From NCBI GenBank assembly GCA_016125005.1, contig WGMQ01000028.1, positions 1 to 54,948 on the forward strand: a stretch of 54,948 nucleotides of DNA, written 5' to 3'. The notes under the pieces are model-generated. The model searched no databases, was not told where the DNA came from, and saw only the letters and a list, made by a program, of their open reading frames with translations. Below, piece by piece: positions 1-10,185 of this stretch. The stretch's first letter is position 1; every line of letters starts with the position of its first letter. The position numbers and the translations under genes are program-made. The stretch is from a bacterium. GTDB lineage: Bacteria > Sumerlaeota > Sumerlaeia > SLMS01.

Positions 1-1282
1 ATGGAGTGTCCACAGCAATATCTCACTGATCCTGGCTGGAGCTATACTTCTATACACCGCATGGGACAAGGGGCCGGTTCGCCGTCTCGTGCGTCGTGGC
101 CGCTCCCTGATCGTGGCATTGCTAATCGGCTGGGCCGCCATCACCGCCTTCTACGTACTCGATTTGCCCGTCAGTCCGCACTCCTCCGCTGTTTGGTCGC
201 CCAAGGAAGAGCCGGAGATGGGTGGCATCTTCGGCCAGGCTTTCAGTTCCTCCCGCTGGACCAGTGGACTCGATACGCGCAAGGCCATCTGGCTGAACAC
301 GCTGGAGATCGTTCGCCATCATCCATGGCTCGGAACCGGCGTTGGCACCTTTACCTGGGTCTATCCCGCGACCATTTCCCCCATCGTGCAGAACGACGAG
401 GCGCTCTCCGCCTGGTCTGGCTCGTGGACCAACGCAGCCCATCAGGAGTTGCTTCAGACCTGGGCCGAGCTCGGGATCGTGGGAGCAGCGTTGCTCGTCG
501 TCATGGTGTCGCTGTCTATACGTCTATACTGGACGCGACTGCGCGGAGGCGCATCGGGTGCCACTTCTGTCTTGTTGGCAGTGGGGATCGCAGGACTTGT
601 CGCGATCCTGTTCCAATGCCAGATGAACTTCCCGCTTCGCATGCCCACCGGCACCTTTCACTTCTTTCTGTTCCTCGTGATCCCGCTTCTGCTGCCGCGA
701 TCGGCTGGGGAGAGCTGGGATCTGGATGTGCCTGTGGAGCGCCCCTACGGCCCCTTCAACGTGGGTATCATGATGCGCAACATGGCATACCCCACGGAAC
801 TGTCGCTGCGAATCTCGCTGGAGTCCCTTCCCGCCCGCGCCCTCGCCGCAGTGGTTCTGGCGCTCGGTCTGGTGCTGCTTGTCCCGATCAGCGCTCCGCT
901 GCGCGCGGACTTGGCGTATAGACAGGTCAGGGAGACAAAGCTGCGGGCCGGACAGGGAGTCGGCTCGATCGACCGTGTGATCCCCCTCGCGGACAAGGTT
1001 CTGGCAGTCTGGCCCGGACACGTCGATTGCCGCAGCGCCCGGCAGGACGCTCTCCTTGCCACCGGCAAGTTCCAGGAAGTCATCGACGAGACGCCGCTGG
1101 TGCTCGAGAAGCTCAATGCCGTCGAGGTCCGCCTCCGCCGCGCCCTCGCACTGGATGCGCTCGGGAAGACAGGTGAATCGACAGAGGATTGGCGCGAGGT
1201 ATTCCGCCGCCGACCGGAACTCGCCGTCCAGTTCCCTGAACCCTGGCAACGGGTTCGCCCAGCCACCACCTCCTCGAAATGA
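1..1282 (+). CDS. O-antigen ligase/Wzy-like polysaccharide polymerase, 5' end cut by window edge
   Basis: The reading frame is open from base 2 to TGA at 1280-1282, so the first part of the gene lies outside the window. The visible 426 residues start with a membrane helix (LILAGAILLYTAWDKG) and continue with several more hydrophobic segments. The central part has the O-antigen ligase (Wzy_C/RfaL-like) pattern: a conserved Arg region, HPWLGTGVGTF, and later AAHQELLQTWAELGIVG, which matches the periplasmic loop and following helix of that family. Such proteins join or polymerise lipid-linked glycans on the periplasmic side of the inner membrane. The last ~130 residues are soluble and helical, resembling a TPR-like tail. 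The substrate cannot be told. Three copies of the GTCTATAC/GTATAGAC octamer lie inside (514, 522, 916). Confidence 0.8.
   Translation, partial: WSVHSNISLILAGAILLYTAWDKGPVRRLVRRGRSLIVALLIGWAAITAFYVLDLPVSPHSSAVWSPKEEPEMGGIFGQAFSSSRWTSGLDTRKAIWLNTLEIVRHHPWLGTGVGTFTWVYPATISPIVQNDEALSAWSGSWTNAAHQELLQTWAELGIVGAALLVVMVSLSIRLYWTRLRGGASGATSVLLAVGIAGLVAILFQCQMNFPLRMPTGTFHFFLFLVIPLLLPRSAGESWDLDVPVERPYGPFNVGIMMRNMAYPTELSLRISLESLPARALAAVVLALGLVLLVPISAPLRADLAYRQVRETKLRAGQGVGSIDRVIPLADKVLAVWPGHVDCRSARQDALLATGKFQEVIDETPLVLEKLNAVEVRLRRALALDALGKTGESTEDWREVFRRRPELAVQFPEPWQRVRPATTSSK
514..529. repeat. Tandem double copy of GTCTATAC octamer
   Basis: Two copies of GTCTATAC stand head to tail without a gap inside the ligase gene, encoding SIRLY with ATA and CTA codons. 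The two copies fall in different reading frames, which argues that the DNA word itself is what is kept. Confidence 0.7.
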
Positions 1283-1283
1283 A

Positions 1284-1320
1284 GAATGGGCCCGCCGTGA
1301 AGCGGACCCATTCGTTTCCT
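1284..1320. terminator. Bidirectional terminator between ligase gene and sucB
   Basis: GAATGGGCCCGC (1284-1295) pairs with GCGGACCCATTC (1302-1313) around a 6-nt loop, with one mismatch. It is followed by GTTTCCT on the plus strand and by a T-rich stretch on the minus strand. It sits between two convergent genes that end at 1282 and 1337. Confidence 0.65.
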
Positions 1321-1336
1321 GCCTGTTGAGGGGGAA

Positions 1337-2545
1337 TCAGATCTCGAGCAGCAGCCGCTCGGGAGACTCGATGCATTCCTTCACGCGCACCAGGAAACCG
1401 ACCGCTTCCTTGCCGTCCACGATGCGGTGATCGTAGCTCAGCGCCAGATACATCATCGGGCGGATGACCACCTGATCGCCCACCGCGATGGGGCGACGGA
1501 CGATGTTATGCATGCCCAGGATGCCGCTCTGGGGCGGATTGAGGATTGGGGTCGACATCATCGAGCCGTAGACGCCGCCGTTGCTGATCGTGAAGGTGCC
1601 ACCCGTCAGGTCGTCCACCGTCAGCTTACCGTCGCGTGCCTTCTCGCCGTAGACCTTGATGGCCTTCTCGATCCCGGCAAAGCTCAGCGCCTCTGCGTTA
1701 CGGATCACGGGCACCACGAGACCCTTCTCCGTGCCGACGGCCACGCCGAGGTCGTGGTAGTGGTGATAGACGATCTCGTCATTCTCGATGTAGGCGTTCA
1801 CGCGGGGATAGGTCTTCAGGGCCTCGATGCAGGCCTTGACGAAGAAGGACATGAAGCCGAGCCCCACGCCGTGCTTCTTCTGGAAGCCTTCCTTGAACTT
1901 GGTCCGCAGGTCCATGACCGCGCTCATGTCGACCTCATTGAAGGTCGTGAGGATGGCGGCAGTGTGCTGGGCCTCGACCAGACGGGTGGCGATGCGCTTG
2001 CGGAGGGTCGACATCTTCTCGCGGGTGATTTCGCGCGAGCCAGCGACGGGAGCCTTGGCGGCCGGAGCGGGAGCGGCAACAGCCGGTGCGGCAGGCTTGG
2101 ACGCGGCGGCGATGACGTCTTCCTTCACGATCTTGCCACCGGATCCGTGTCCCTCGACCTTCTTCAGGTCGACGCCCAGATCTTCGGCGACCTTGCGGGC
2201 GAGTGGGGTTGCCTTGGGACCATTCGCAGCCGGGGCCGATGCGGCAGCAGTAGCCGGAGCATCTTCCTTCTTCGCTTCCGCTGCGGGCTTGGCGGCCTCG
2301 GCGGGCGCAGAGCCCTCCTCGATGGTTCCAACGATGGCACCGACGGCGACCACGTCGCCCTCTGACGCGCCGACGCGGAGGATACCACCCTCCGGGGCGA
2401 TCACTTCGGCGTTCACCTTGTCCGACTCGATCTCTGCAACGGCGGCGTCTTTCTTAACGTAGTCGCCGTCCTTGAAAAACCACTGAGCGATAGTCACCTC
2501 CAGCACGGATTCGCCAACGCGCGGGATCTTGATTTCGACTGCCAT
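1337..2545 (-). CDS. sucB: Dihydrolipoyllysine succinyltransferase, E2 of 2-oxoglutarate dehydrogenase
   Basis: A 402-residue E2 enzyme of the cytoplasmic 2-oxoglutarate dehydrogenase complex, which moves the succinyl group from lipoamide to CoA. Residues 1-75 form a lipoyl domain with the lipoylated Lys43 in [11 protein letters not shown]. An Ala/Pro-rich linker follows, then the peripheral-subunit-binding domain ([16 protein letters not shown], ~112-145), a second Ala/Pro linker and the catalytic domain from ~170. The active-site motif [10 protein letters not shown] has His373 and Asp377. Length and order are normal for SucB, and the upstream sucA gene supports succinyl rather than acetyl specificity. 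The start is ATG with only a weak purine stretch before it. No E3 (lpd) gene follows in the window. Confidence 0.95.
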   Translation of the reverse strand: MAVEIKIPRVGESVLEVTIAQWFFKDGDYVKKDAAVAEIESDKVNAEVIAPEGGILRVGASEGDVVAVGAIVGTIEEGSAPAEAAKPAAEAKKEDAPATAAASAPAANGPKATPLARKVAEDLGVDLKKVEGHGSGGKIVKEDVIAAASKPAAPAVAAPAPAAKAPVAGSREITREKMSTLRKRIATRLVEAQHTAAILTTFNEVDMSAVMDLRTKFKEGFQKKHGVGLGFMSFFVKACIEALKTYPRVNAYIENDEIVYHHYHDLGVAVGTEKGLVVPVIRNAEALSFAGIEKAIKVYGEKARDGKLTVDDLTGGTFTISNGGVYGSMMSTPILNPPQSGILGMHNIVRRPIAVGDQVVIRPMMYLALSYDHRIVDGKEAVGFLVRVKECIESPERLLLEI

Positions 2546-2597
2546 GATGTCGTTGCCTTTTGGACTTTGATATTCAGCGGGTGTATCCCGGACCGTT

Positions 2598-2631
2598 TCT
2601 AAGAAAGGGCGGCAGGTGGTGCCTGCCGCCC
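2598..2631 (-). terminator. Hairpin terminator between sucA and sucB
   Basis: On the minus strand GGGCGGCAGG (2631-2622) and CCTGCCGCCC (2616-2607) form a perfect 10-bp stem with a 5-nt loop, followed by TTTCTT. It lies 20 nt after the sucA stop and 53 nt before the sucB start, so it could reduce readthrough into sucB. Confidence 0.75.
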
Positions 2632-2650
2632 AAGGGGAATGAAGTGATGC

Positions 2651-5404
2651 TTAGCTGACCGGTGCCTGAGGTCGAGCAGGAAGAGCGGATTCCAGCAGGG
2701 CCTTTTGCTCCTTCTCGTGGAGCTTGATCGAGCCGACAGCGGGAGTGGCGGCTGCGGGCCGACCGTGGTAGGCCACGTGGAGGCCGAGGGCGTCCTGCAG
2801 CGCCTCGTTGATGTGGCTCCAGGCGCCCATGTTCTTCGGCTCCTCCTGAACCCACGCCACGTCGTTGGCCTTTGGATAACCGGCCAGGATCTCCTGCAGG
2901 CGCTCGGTGTGGAGCGGATAGATCTGCTCCAGACGGACGATTGCCGTGGTGACGTCCTCGATTTCGCGGCGACGCGCCACCAAGTCATAGTACACCTTGC
3001 CCGAGCAAAGGAGGACCTTCGTGACCTTCTTCCGATCCTGCAACTGGGCGTCGTCGATGATCTCCTCGAACCGGCCCTTCGTGAACTCCTCGAGCGTGGA
3101 AACAGCCTCGGGGCGGCGGAGGAGCGACTTCGGGGTCATCATGATCAGCGGCTTGCGGAAGGACCGCATCACCTGACGCCGAAGGATGTGGAAGAACTGG
3201 GCCGGCGTCGTGACGTTGGCCACCTGAATGTTGTTCTCGGCGCATAGCTGCAGGAAGCGCTCCAGACGGGCGGAACTGTGCTCCGGTCCCTGACCCTCAT
3301 AGCCGTGGGGGAGCAGCAGCACCAGGCCGCTGGCGCGGTCCCACTTCACCTCGGCGCTTGCGATGAACTGGTCGATGATGACCTGGGCGCCGTTGGCAAA
3401 GTCACCAAACTGCGCCTCCCACATCACCAGCATCTTGGGCTCTGCGATGGAGTAACCGTACTCGAAGCCGAGCACGGAGACTTCCGAAAGCGGTGAGTCG
3501 TAGACCAGGAATGGGGCCTGCCTCTCGTCCAGATTGCCGAGCGGCATGTAATCGTGCTCGTCGTTCTGGTCGACCAGAACCGCGTGGCGGTGGCTGAAGG
3601 TACCACGGCGGCTGTCCTGGCCAGTCAGGCGAACCGGAATGCCCTGATTAACGAGGGTCGCGAATGCCAGGTGCTCGCCAGTTCCCCAGTCGATGCCTAC
3701 GCCGTCGCGAACACTCTTCCAGCGGCGGGCAAGGATCGTCTTCAGGCGCGGATGCGGCGTGAAGTCGGCGGGGAGCGCTTCCAGACGGTCTGTCAGGTGC
3801 TTGATGACAGACTCGGGGACTGCCGTGTCGACCGGCGTGAAAGAGAAGTCCTTGGTGAGGCCCTCCCAGTGCTGGCGGAATCCGGGGGGATTCGGGTCAG
3901 CCGGTTCGATGCGGCCACGCGCGTGGGCGTCATTGAGGATCATCTCAATGGCCTCGCGCATGCGTTCGCCCTCGGCCTTCTCGATGACCTTGTCTTCGAT
4001 CAGGCGGTCTGCGTAAATCTGGCGGACCGGGCTCTTCTTGCGGATCACCTCGTACATCTTCGGCTGGGTGAATGCGGGCTCGTCCCCTTCGTTGTGGCCG
4101 TACTTGCGATAGCACCACATGTCGATGACCACGTCCTTGCCGAACTTCTGGCGGTACTCCACGGCCAGCTTCACAGCCATGATGCAGCGCTCGGGATCCT
4201 CGCCGTTCACGTGGATGATCGGGGCTTCGACCATCCTCGCCACGTCTGTGCAATAGGTGGTGGAGCGGGCCGACTTGGGAGCCGTGGTGAAGCCGATCTG
4301 ATTGTTGATGATGAGGTGCAGCGTCCCGCCGACCGCATAGCCGGGAAGGTGCGACATGTTGAGCAGTTCCGCGATGATGCCCTGGCCGGCGAAGGCCGCA
4401 TCGCCGTGCACCAGGATGGGAAGCACGCGACCGCGGCCTCCCTGGCCATAGGAAACCTGCTTGGCGCGGGCGCGGCCGAGCACCACCGGATCAACTGCCT
4501 CCAAGTGGCTGGGGTTGGCTGCCAGGGTCATATAGACCTGACCACCCGAGAGCGTCTTAAAGTCGCCCGAGTACCCCTTGTGGTATTTGACGTCGCCGCC
4601 ACCCATGTAGGTGTTGATGTAGTTGCCTTCGAACTCGGCGAAGATATCGTCGTAGGCCTTGTTCATGATGTTGGCGAGCACGTTGAGGCGTCCGCGGTGG
4701 GCCATGCCCAACACGCCGTCCGTCACCCCCAGCCCCGCGGCGCAATCCAGCGCGCAGGCCACGATGGGGATGAGCGTTTCGCCCCCTTCGAGCGAGAAGC
4801 GCTTCTCGCCCTGATAGGCCTTCTGCAGGAACCCTTCGAAGGTCTCCGCCTGGTGCAGCTTGAGGAGGATGTACTTCTTCTCCTCGGCGGTCAGTGACGG
4901 CTTGAAACGCGTGGATTCGATCTTCTCCTGAAACCAGCGCCGTTCCTCTGTTGCCGTGCTGTGCATGTACTCGAAGCCCACCGAGCCGCAGTAGGTATCC
5001 TCGAGCGCCGCGATGATGTCGCGCAGCTTCGAGGGCTTGCGCATCCCAAAAATGGTGGTTGTAAAGAGGCGATCCAGATCGTCCGGAGTCAGGTCGAACG
5101 CGGCCAGATTGAGGTTCCCCGGCTCGTGGCGAGACGAGCCGAGCGGATCGAGCTTTGCCTTCAGGTGCCCGATGTCACGGTAGTGGTAAACCAGCGACTG
5201 AACCCGCGCGTTGCGATAGAAGTCATCGGTGCTCGGCGTTGCCGCGTGAGGAGTGGCCTCCTGTGCAAGCTCAAAACCCTGAAAGAAGTAATGCCACTGC
5301 GGATCAACACTATCGGGATTCTGCTTCCAAGCCTGATATTGGCTGTCGAGGAACTCGGGCGACCATGAATTGATCGCCCCACGACTAGGAGGAATATCTT
5401 GCAC
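2651..5404 (-). CDS. sucA: 2-oxoglutarate dehydrogenase E1 component
   Basis: A 917-residue thiamine-diphosphate-dependent E1 that decarboxylates 2-oxoglutarate and passes the succinyl group to SucB lipoamide in the TCA cycle. The N-terminus (INSWSPEFLDSQYQAWKQNP) is the typical OGDH start segment. Family motifs are intact: HRGRLNVLANIMNK, HGDAAFAGQG, INNQIGFTT, and in the transketolase-like domain GQDSRRGTFSHRHAVLVDQ. Full length agrees with ~900-930 for the family. The start is GTG at 5404; no ATG lies near it and the homologous N-terminus begins here. Transcription runs toward sucB, with a hairpin in between. Confidence 0.95.
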   Translation of the reverse strand: MQDIPPSRGAINSWSPEFLDSQYQAWKQNPDSVDPQWHYFFQGFELAQEATPHAATPSTDDFYRNARVQSLVYHYRDIGHLKAKLDPLGSSRHEPGNLNLAAFDLTPDDLDRLFTTTIFGMRKPSKLRDIIAALEDTYCGSVGFEYMHSTATEERRWFQEKIESTRFKPSLTAEEKKYILLKLHQAETFEGFLQKAYQGEKRFSLEGGETLIPIVACALDCAAGLGVTDGVLGMAHRGRLNVLANIMNKAYDDIFAEFEGNYINTYMGGGDVKYHKGYSGDFKTLSGGQVYMTLAANPSHLEAVDPVVLGRARAKQVSYGQGGRGRVLPILVHGDAAFAGQGIIAELLNMSHLPGYAVGGTLHLIINNQIGFTTAPKSARSTTYCTDVARMVEAPIIHVNGEDPERCIMAVKLAVEYRQKFGKDVVIDMWCYRKYGHNEGDEPAFTQPKMYEVIRKKSPVRQIYADRLIEDKVIEKAEGERMREAIEMILNDAHARGRIEPADPNPPGFRQHWEGLTKDFSFTPVDTAVPESVIKHLTDRLEALPADFTPHPRLKTILARRWKSVRDGVGIDWGTGEHLAFATLVNQGIPVRLTGQDSRRGTFSHRHAVLVDQNDEHDYMPLGNLDERQAPFLVYDSPLSEVSVLGFEYGYSIAEPKMLVMWEAQFGDFANGAQVIIDQFIASAEVKWDRASGLVLLLPHGYEGQGPEHSSARLERFLQLCAENNIQVANVTTPAQFFHILRRQVMRSFRKPLIMMTPKSLLRRPEAVSTLEEFTKGRFEEIIDDAQLQDRKKVTKVLLCSGKVYYDLVARRREIEDVTTAIVRLEQIYPLHTERLQEILAGYPKANDVAWVQEEPKNMGAWSHINEALQDALGLHVAYHGRPAAATPAVGSIKLHEKEQKALLESALPARPQAPVS

Positions 5405-5734
5405 GGGGGGTGACTACCTTTCGGGCTGCAGGCGCAGCCAGCTCGGTCAGGGCCTACGGCGAGGCCGACGGGGCTCGCACCATTCGCGCGCCCACTGGGA
5501 TTCTTATGGGAGGGGCGCCAACGAAAGCAACAGGCTCTTGCATTTGGACCGTCATTTTTTCACATCAATCAACCAGCAAAAGCCAAGGTTTTCGTTTCCG
5601 GTTGTGTCAAAAAGCAACTCAACCGATAAAGCGCACAATCCGCCCCCCGCCGTCCCTAGTCCTTGCGACCGCAACGCCGCATCTCCTTCAATCCCCACGC
5701 CGCCCTCATCACACTCCCACGAAACGCCCTCCCG
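5405..5734. other. Intergenic region between divergent sucA and ABC-F gene
   Basis: This 330-nt stretch separates two divergent starts and must hold both promoters. It has A/T-rich patches around 5553-5600. I could not assign -35/-10 boxes, an operator or a riboswitch with confidence, and no convincing small gene is present. Confidence 0.5.
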
Positions 5735-7663
<1,929 letters not shown>

Positions 7664-7737
7664 TTTCCGGTAGCGCTTGCGGACAACACACGAATGGCCC
7701 TCAGTTCTTCCATTGTTGAGGACGATGGAGGCGCGAC

Positions 7738-9045
7738 GTGAAGAACGAAAAACTCCTGCGGGATCCCGTGCATGACCTGATCGTATTCGATCGGGATTTG
7801 CCGGAGGATCGACTTCTGCTCGCGGCGATGGATACTGCGGAAGTGCAGCGCCTGCGCCGCATCAAGCAGCTCGGCATGGCCCACATGGCCTACCAAGGGG
7901 CCGAGCACTCGCGCTTCTCCCATTCGATGGGCGTGCTGCATCTGGTGCGTCGGATGCTGGATCGCCTGGCCCACAACGAGCCCGTGGCGCCCGAGTGGAA
8001 GCTCGCAACGCAGCTTGCCGGCCTGCTGCACGACCTCGGGCATGGCCCCTTCTCTCACGTGATGGAGAAGTTTTTTCGCGAGCACCACGAGACCTGGACC
8101 GAACGCATCATCCTCTCCCCCGCGACGCAGGTGAATCGCGTTCTCACCGCGTATGATCCCAAGCTCCCAGCCATGGTGGTCGACGCGCTGCACGGCCGCG
8201 CCGAGCCACTCTGGCTGAACTCCATCATTAGCTCCCAGATGGATGCGGACCGCTTCGACTACCTGCTGCGCGATTCCCACATGACGGGCGTGAAGTACGG
8301 CATCTTCGATCTGGAGCGACTCCTCATGTTGCTGCGCATCGGGTCCTCCGGTGATCGCATCGTGGTGGCGCGCAAGGGCGTCCTCCCTGTCGAGAAGTAC
8401 CTGCAATCGCGCTATCAGATGTATAGACAGGTCTACTTCCACAAGACGGTCACGGCGGCTGAAGCGATGCTGATGTCGGTGCTCTCCCGGGCCCGGGACA
8501 TGGCCGCCGACGGGCCGGTGCCGCATGTCGATCCGGGAACGCCACTGGGCAAGCTGCTATCAAAGGACGAGATCACGGTCGACGAGTTCCTGGCCCTCGA
8601 CGATTCGGTGCTCTACCACGCCATGAACCTTTGGAGCCGTTGCGACGACGATGTGCTGCGCGATCTCTCCGATCGCCTTCTGAACCGGCGGCTATTCAAG
8701 TCCATCGAGGTCCAAAGCGATGCCGACGGAGAAGACCTGCTCTTCAGCGAGAGGCTGCACGCCGCGCAGGAATTCCTCGAACAACGCGGATTGGACTACC
8801 GGTATTATCTCCGTTTCTCGCGGAGCTCCGACACGCCCTACAAGCCCTATGGATCCCGCGGCGGCAAGGCGGTGATTTGGTTGGAGGACGACATGAACCC
8901 GGGTGAATACGTCGATGTGAAGGATGTGTCGCCGACAATCCGCGCCTTCACGGAATCGCCCTACACAATCATCCGCGCTTTCTTCCCGGAGAAGGCAGGC
9001 GACGAGTCGATCCGCGCGGAACTGACCCAGATCCTGCTTGGATAG
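7738..9045 (+). CDS. HD-domain phosphohydrolase (dNTPase/SAMHD1-like family)
   Basis: A 435-residue cytoplasmic HD-superfamily protein. It opens with the family signature LLRDPVHDLIVFD. Metal-binding residues appear as HSRFSHSMGVLHLVRRM, then the HD pair in LAGLLHDLGHGPFSH, and a late Asp in QMDADRFDYLLRDS. This layout matches the HD proteins related to deoxynucleotide triphosphohydrolases and SAMHD1, although substrates of this subgroup are often untested. The GTG start at 7738 is preceded by GGAGG with proper spacing; an ATG at 7725 is out of frame. A GTATAGAC copy at 8421 encodes MYRQ with the AGA codon. Confidence 0.85.
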   Translation: MKNEKLLRDPVHDLIVFDRDLPEDRLLLAAMDTAEVQRLRRIKQLGMAHMAYQGAEHSRFSHSMGVLHLVRRMLDRLAHNEPVAPEWKLATQLAGLLHDLGHGPFSHVMEKFFREHHETWTERIILSPATQVNRVLTAYDPKLPAMVVDALHGRAEPLWLNSIISSQMDADRFDYLLRDSHMTGVKYGIFDLERLLMLLRIGSSGDRIVVARKGVLPVEKYLQSRYQMYRQVYFHKTVTAAEAMLMSVLSRARDMAADGPVPHVDPGTPLGKLLSKDEITVDEFLALDDSVLYHAMNLWSRCDDDVLRDLSDRLLNRRLFKSIEVQSDADGEDLLFSERLHAAQEFLEQRGLDYRYYLRFSRSSDTPYKPYGSRGGKAVIWLEDDMNPGEYVDVKDVSPTIRAFTESPYTIIRAFFPEKAGDESIRAELTQILLG

Positions 9046-9056
9046 AAAGATAGCAA

Positions 9057-9063
9057 TCTATAC
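9057..9063. repeat. TCTATAC core copy in convergent gap
   Basis: A seven-base copy of the octamer core (ATCTATACAG context) lies in the 23-nt gap between the HD gene and mnhG, so it is not shaped by coding. Confidence 0.5.
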
Positions 9064-9068
9064 AGCTA

Positions 9069-9404
9069 TCAGAACTTCTGTGCCGGCTCGTCGGGACTTG
9101 TGAGAGGCTTTACGCCCTTCTGCAAGGCGACACGTGCCACCATGTGTGCGGCAACCGGTGCCGTCAGGAACTGGAAGATGATCGCCAGCACGGCCTTCAC
9201 GATCACCTGTGGGTTGGGCTCGTTGTAGTTCGAGAGGAGCGCCGCGCCCATGATGAAGAGCGCAAATCCCAGCGTGCCCGCCTTGCTGGCTGCGTGCATT
9301 CTCAGGTAGATGTCCTTGAAGCGCACCACGCCCAAGGCACCCGTCAGCACGAAAAACAAGCCCAGGAACATCATCCCGACAAAGACAGAGGGAAGGAGGC
9401 TCAT
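9069..9404 (-). CDS. mnhG: Mrp/Mnh antiporter subunit G
   Basis: A 111-residue membrane protein with three hydrophobic helices. The family core is present: GALGVVRFKDIYLRMHAASKAGTLG. MrpG is a required small subunit of the multisubunit Na+(K+)/H+ antiporter in the inner membrane. It is the last gene of the operon and overlaps mnhF by 4 nt (ATGA). Confidence 0.92.
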   Translation of the reverse strand: MSLLPSVFVGMMFLGLFFVLTGALGVVRFKDIYLRMHAASKAGTLGFALFIMGAALLSNYNEPNPQVIVKAVLAIIFQFLTAPVAAHMVARVALQKGVKPLTSPDEPAQKF

Positions 9405-9673
9405 TCCACGACCCTCCCGCTCTCCAGATACTTCGCCAACGCCACCGTTGTCACAAAGCCGATGATCGTCAGAATCAGGATCGCGTCGAAGAAGTCATTC
9501 GTGCCGAGCGCCAGTTCCCACGCTGCGACGAGACAGATGACGATCAGCGCGAGGAAGTCCAGCACCATCACCCGGTCTAGGACGTGCGGTCCGATGAGCA
9601 CGCGATACGTCAGCATCAACAGGGAGATTCCAAGGATGCCGAAGAAGATGATCTGAAGTGGGATCGATATCAT
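9401..9673 (-). CDS. mnhF: Mrp/Mnh antiporter subunit F
   Basis: A 90-residue, three-helix protein with the MrpF pattern YRVLIGPHVLDRVMVLDFLAL and a second motif NDFFDAILILTIIGFVTTVALA. It overlaps mnhE upstream and mnhG downstream by 4 nt each, which suggests translational coupling. It forms part of the hydrophobic hetero-oligomeric antiporter. Confidence 0.92.
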   Translation of the reverse strand: MISIPLQIIFFGILGISLLMLTYRVLIGPHVLDRVMVLDFLALIVICLVAAWELALGTNDFFDAILILTIIGFVTTVALAKYLESGRVVE

Positions 9674-10185
9674 TTCGCGGTGAATCCTTCCTTCAGCATG
9701 TCGATGGGGCGTCGCAAACCGGCCGGCTGCTCGGGGCCACCATCATACATCGCGTGGACCACGATGAAACTGTGGTCGTCCGCGACGTCAGCCGTCAGTG
9801 TACCTGGAGTCAGCGTGATCCGGTTGGCGATCACCATGGTCTCGAAGGGAGTAAGGTCAGCGGTGGGCACTTCCACGATCAGCGGCCGATAAGCGCCGCG
9901 CGGTGCCCAGACATCCTTCGCCACCGCGATGTTCGAGAGCACCAGATCCTTCACGAAGTCGTAGAGAAACAGGGTCAGGTTGCGGATGAATTTTCCCGCT
10001 CCGGCGCCGCTGCTGCTCCCGGTCGACCGGGCGGGCGATTGCCCGGGTACCAGTGGCAGCTTCCTGGCCACCACCCAAGCGATGACCAGGCCGATGACAA
10101 GATTGGCCACAAAGACCATCGGTCCTTCAAAGCTGGATGAAAGCAGGAGCGCAAACAACACGGCGAGTGTATAGATGTATATCAT
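9670..10185 (-). CDS. mnhE: Mrp/Mnh antiporter subunit E
   Basis: A 171-residue subunit: two N-terminal hydrophobic helices, then a soluble region with the MrpE/PhaE pattern (VEVPTADLTPFETMVIANRI, then LTPGTLTADV, and a closing VHAMYDGG). The loop around residues 45-60 is Ser/Gly-rich. It overlaps mnhD and mnhF by ATGA junctions. Confidence 0.9.
   Translation of the reverse strand: MIYIYTLAVLFALLLSSSFEGPMVFVANLVIGLVIAWVVARKLPLVPGQSPARSTGSSSGAGAGKFIRNLTLFLYDFVKDLVLSNIAVAKDVWAPRGAYRPLIVEVPTADLTPFETMVIANRITLTPGTLTADVADDHSFIVVHAMYDGGPEQPAGLRRPIDMLKEGFTAK

Noticed and set aside
3554..4897. 447-codon open frame on the plus strand inside sucA
   Set aside because: Antisense shadow of a highly conserved enzyme in GC-rich DNA; its translation has no family pattern.
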